Assembly: GCA_021816565.1 (NCBI GenBank)
Contig: JAKAXN010000161.1
Span: 1 to 8,741 of the forward strand
Direction of reading: 5' to 3'
Origin: Actinomycetes bacterium
Lineage (GTDB): Bacteria > Actinomycetota > Acidimicrobiia > Acidimicrobiales > Palsa-688
DNA length: 8,741 bases
The stretch's first letter is position 1, and every line of letters begins with the position of its first letter. The notes under the pieces are model-generated. The model saw nothing but the letters and a program-made list of their open reading frames with translations. It did no database searches and was not told the DNA's origin. Below are positions 6,803-8,741 of the stretch, one piece after another. Made by a program: the position numbers and the translations under genes.

Positions 6803-7870
6803 TCAGTGCAGCCCGAGGGCGGCCGAGCATGCGGGCCACTGGCCCCAGCCGGACTGGGCCTGCAGCCGCTGCGCCGCCTGGTCCTGCATGGCCGGAGGCT
6901 CCAGGTCGGGGCGCCCGGGGTAGCCCATCCCGGTCCAGGTGGACTCGCTGAACTGGTAGGCCCCGTAGAAGCCGTTGCCGGTGTCGGCCTGGTAGTTGTC
7001 ACCGGACTCGCACTCGCGAAGCTGCAGCCAGACCCCGCCGGCTCCCCCGCCCGACGACGGCGCCGGGGTGGGCGCCGGGGCGACCACGGAGCGGACCACG
7101 CTGACCAGGCCTCCGTTGACCGGGAGTCCCTGGGTGGCCGGGGCCTGGCGGGCGGCCTGGGCCTGGGCGGCCGCCTGGGCCTGGGCCGCCGCCTGGGCCT
7201 GGGCTGCCGCTGAGGCCTGGGCCGCCGCCGCGGCAGCCTGGGCGGCCAGCAGCTGGTCCAGCCGGCCCTGCACCTGCTGCAGCTGGTCCTGCACGGCCGT
7301 GGCCTGGCTCAGGGCCTGCTGGCGGGCCGAATCGGTGGCGGCCGCCGCCGCCGAGGCGGCCTTCTCCTCCCCGGCGAGCTGCGACTCCGCGGTGGCCAGC
7401 TGGGCGGCCTGGGTCCGGTACGAGTCGACGGTGTTGGAGATGTCGCCGGAGGCGACCTGCAGGTACTCGGCCCTGATCGCCGGGTCCTTCGTGGCCCCCA
7501 TCGGCCCGCCACTGCCGGTGGGATCCACCGTGGCCCCGGTGTAGCCCAGGATGGCCTCCTGGCGCAGCAGGTCCCGGGTGGCCCGCACCCGGGACTCCAG
7601 CTGGGCCAGCTGGGCCCGGTCGCCGGCGACCTGCTGGGACAGGGTCCCGGCCCGGGTGTTGGCCTCCTGGTAGCTCAGCGTGAGCTGGCGGATCCGCGCC
7701 GCGCTGGACACGACCTGGGCCTGCAGGGCGCTGATCTGGGCTTTCGCCGTGCCGATCTGGTCGGCCCGGGCGGTGGCGGTCACCGGCACCAGGGACGCGC
7801 CGAACGAGACAACGGCGACGCTCAGGCCGACCATCGTCCGCTTCGCGAGACCGTCTCCGACATTTCCCAT
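6803..7870 (-). CDS. Secreted coiled-coil protein with C-terminal Rpf/transglycosylase-like domain
   Basis: Encodes 355 residues. A Sec signal peptide is visible: Lys10-Arg11, a hydrophobic stretch at about 13-33, and an A-R-A site predicting cleavage after Ala36. Residues about 37-110 and 150-215 are Gln/Ala/Leu-rich with heptad-like spacing, predicting coiled coils like the N-terminal regions of CwlO/PcsB/RipA-type wall hydrolases. An Ala-Gln low-complexity linker (about 215-242) and a Pro/Ser/Gly-rich spacer (264-279) follow. The C-terminal domain (about 280-355) matches resuscitation-promoting factor/transglycosylase-like domains: WLQLRECESGDNY with catalytic-type Glu288, TGNGFYGAYQFSESTW at 297-312, and GWGQWPACSAALGL at the end. 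Cys287 and Cys348 are placed for the expected disulfide. The likely role is cleavage of peptidoglycan glycan strands outside the membrane, in growth, division or exit from dormancy. The ATG at 7870 keeps the basic n-region; Met13 would lose it. Whether it has Rpf activity in the strict sense is unknown. Confidence 0.87.
   Translation of the reverse strand: MGNVGDGLAKRTMVGLSVAVVSFGASLVPVTATARADQIGTAKAQISALQAQVVSSAARIRQLTLSYQEANTRAGTLSQQVAGDRAQLAQLESRVRATRDLLRQEAILGYTGATVDPTGSGGPMGATKDPAIRAEYLQVASGDISNTVDSYRTQAAQLATAESQLAGEEKAASAAAAATDSARQQALSQATAVQDQLQQVQGRLDQLLAAQAAAAAAQASAAAQAQAAAQAQAAAQAQAARQAPATQGLPVNGGLVSVVRSVVAPAPTPAPSSGGGAGGVWLQLRECESGDNYQADTGNGFYGAYQFSESTWTGMGYPGRPDLEPPAMQDQAAQRLQAQSGWGQWPACSAALGLH
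7155..7226 (-). repeat. In-frame 18-bp tandem repeat coding Ala-Gln linker
   Basis: Four consecutive 18-base units (7155-7172, 7173-7190, 7191-7208, 7209-7226) of the form gcctgggcctgggcNgcc read on the plus strand. The first three are almost identical and the fourth is diverged. On the coding strand they give repeats of AQAQAA, about residues 215-239 of the secreted protein. The unit is a multiple of three, so gain or loss of copies would change linker length without a frameshift. Confidence 0.8.
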
Positions 7871-7881
7871 CGAGGAGCCGG

Positions 7882-7900
7882 CTCGCCCAAGCTTGGCGAG
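7882..7900 (-). promoter_or_regulatory. Hairpin in the predicted 5' leader of the Rpf-like gene
   Basis: In the minus-strand RNA, CUCGCC and GGCGAG pair as a perfect 6-bp stem around the 7-base loop AAGCUUG, ending 11 bases before the ATG at 7870. The GAG at its 3' side is also part of the palindrome GAGCCGGCTC (7875-7884). The CGAG there can alternatively pair with CTCG next to the start codon. No good Shine-Dalgarno is visible in this stretch. A regulatory role is inference; a chance stem is possible at this GC content. Confidence 0.3.
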
Positions 7901-7920
7901 GCGCAACAAGACGGTCGTCG

Positions 7921-7948
7921 AATCTAGCCGACGAGCCCGGAGGGACAA
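7921..7948 (-). promoter_or_regulatory. Candidate sigma70-type promoter for the minus-strand run
   Basis: Read on the minus strand, TTGTCC (7948-7943, four of six matches to TTGACA) and TAGATT (7926-7921, four of six to TATAAT) are separated by 16 bases. The initiation point would fall near 7914, giving a leader of about 44 bases before the Rpf-like ATG. The -10 is unusually AT-rich for its surroundings. This is pattern matching only. Confidence 0.38.
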
Positions 7949-7967
7949 AACGGACACCCCAAATTCG

Positions 7968-7980
7968 CCACCCTGGGTGG
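7968..7980. promoter_or_regulatory. 13-base palindrome in the divergent intergenic region, possible operator
   Basis: CCACCC-T-GGGTGG is a perfect inverted repeat with a single central base. It lies upstream of both divergent genes, about 20 bases behind the candidate -35 of the Rpf-like gene and about 40 bases before the aminotransferase start. No regulator is encoded in the window, and short GC palindromes are common in such DNA. Confidence 0.22.
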
Positions 7981-8020
7981 TCAACTTGCCGCTGACCCGG
8001 GGAGTCGGTAAGCCAGGCGG

Positions 8021-8741
8021 GTGAAGCGACGTCAGCCCTACCTGGCGGCCCGATTCCAGGGCCTGGGCACCACTGTCTTTGCCGAGATGTCGGCCCTGGC
8101 CGAGGCCACCGGATCGATCAACCTGGGGCAGGGGTTTCCCGACACCGACGGCCCGTCCGAGGTGGCGGAGGCGGCGGTGGCGGCCATCCGGGCCGGGGTC
8201 AACCAGTACCCGCCCGGGCCGGGGGCGGCCGACCTGCGCCTGGCCGTGGCCGAGCACCAGAAGCGCTTCTACGGGCTCGAGCCCGACCCCGAAAAGGAGG
8301 TGCTGGTGACGGCCGGGGCCACCGAGGCCATAACCGCGGCGGTGCTGGCCCTGTGCGAGACCGGCGACGAGGTGCTGACCTTCGAGCCGTTCTACGACTC
8401 CTACACCGCGGCCATCGCCATGGCCGGGGCCCAGCGGCGGGTGGTCCCCCTCCAGCCCCCCGACTGGTCGTTCGACCCGGACCAGCTGGCGGCCGCCGTC
8501 ACGCCCCGCACCCGGGTGCTGCTGCTCAACACCCCGCACAACCCCACCGGGAAGGTGTTCTCCGCCGAGGAGCTCGACGCCATCGCCGGTATATGCGTGG
8601 ACCACGACCTGATAGCCGTCACCGACGAGGTCTACGAGCACCTGGTCTTCGACGGCCGCCATGTGCCCCTGGCCACCCGGCCGGGCATGGCCGGTCGCAC
8701 CCTCACCATCTCGAGCGCCGGCAAGACCTTCGCCTTCACCG
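8021..8741 (+). CDS. Class I PLP-dependent aminotransferase (DapC/methionine aminotransferase-like), 3' truncated
   Basis: 240 residues are visible; the gene runs off the right edge. Fold type I landmarks are present: INLGQGFPDTDGP at 33-45, NQYPPGPG at 61-68, VTAGATEAI at 96-104 (PLP phosphate region), EPFYDSY at 122-128, NTPHNPTGK at 170-178 with PLP-contacting Asn174, TDEVYEHLVF at 201-210 with Asp202 and Tyr205, and SSAGKTFAFT ending at 240, with Lys235 as the expected Schiff-base lysine. The sequence resembles the M. tuberculosis protein annotated as N-succinyldiaminopimelate aminotransferase (Rv0858c, DapC). Close relatives are also annotated as methionine or kynurenine aminotransferases, so the substrate stays open. 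The GTG at 8021 is the only usual start between an in-frame TAA at 8009 and Met23. No well-spaced ribosome site precedes it, and leaderless translation is possible. If it is DapC, it would supply diaminopimelate for lysine and peptidoglycan. Confidence 0.9.
   Translation, partial: MKRRQPYLAARFQGLGTTVFAEMSALAEATGSINLGQGFPDTDGPSEVAEAAVAAIRAGVNQYPPGPGAADLRLAVAEHQKRFYGLEPDPEKEVLVTAGATEAITAAVLALCETGDEVLTFEPFYDSYTAAIAMAGAQRRVVPLQPPDWSFDPDQLAAAVTPRTRVLLLNTPHNPTGKVFSAEELDAIAGICVDHDLIAVTDEVYEHLVFDGRHVPLATRPGMAGRTLTISSAGKTFAFT

Noticed and set aside
7871..8020. c-di-AMP (ydaO-type) riboswitch upstream of the Rpf-like gene
   Set aside because: Such riboswitches precede some actinobacterial wall hydrolase genes. 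However, the predicted leader is only about 44 bases, the whole gap is 150 bases, and I could not see the conserved ydaO core. A covariance-model search would settle it.
7871..8662. N-terminal extension of the Rpf-like frame up to 8662
   Set aside because: The frame merely stays open through the intergenic region and antisense to the aminotransferase; the signal peptide beginning at the ATG at 7870 fixes the true start.
1..8741. Mobile element, phage, CRISPR, toxin-antitoxin or defence system
   Set aside because: No transposase, integrase, spaced repeats, nuclease or toxin-like genes were seen. The genes are housekeeping types with uniform high-GC composition.

Overview
The window is very GC-rich, densely coding DNA with short intergenic gaps and GTG starts. 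Protein sequences point to Actinomycetota. The most telling are an Rpf-like wall hydrolase, an aminotransferase of the mycobacterial DapC type, and a PutA-type dehydrogenase reading GQKCSAASL. An Acidimicrobiia-like member is plausible but cannot be fixed from sequence alone. No tRNA, rRNA, CRISPR array, insertion sequence or phage gene was seen, and the content looks like ordinary chromosomal housekeeping and metabolism.

The left third (1-3214, plus strand) is a tight three-gene run. It holds the C-terminal part of a proline-catabolic P5C dehydrogenase (probably bifunctional PutA, cut by the left edge), a Nudix hydrolase sharing an ATGA overlap with it, and a serine beta-lactamase-fold esterase 17 bases further on with a good Shine-Dalgarno. 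This run converges on the next one across a 22-base gap that contains a small GC hairpin.

The middle (7870 down to 3237, minus strand) is a run of six genes with gaps of at most about 50 bases. In transcription order they are: a secreted coiled-coil protein with a C-terminal Rpf/transglycosylase-like domain, a 73-residue double-CxxC protein, Maf nucleotide pyrophosphatase, tRNA-dihydrouridine synthase (10-base overlap with maf), a TesB-like acyl-CoA thioesterase and an FMN nitroreductase. It may be one operon, read from a candidate promoter at 7921-7948, or it may have internal promoters.

The right edge (8021-8741, plus strand) is the N-terminal 240 residues of a class I PLP aminotransferase, divergent from the Rpf-like gene across a 150-base intergenic region. 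That region holds the candidate promoter, a hairpin in the predicted leader of the Rpf-like gene and a 13-base palindrome.

I found no convincing new defence, mobile or biosynthetic system. The items most worth a second look are the small CxxC protein with a conserved-looking tail, the pairing of a CwlO/RipA-like coiled coil with an Rpf catalytic domain, and the structured divergent intergenic region.
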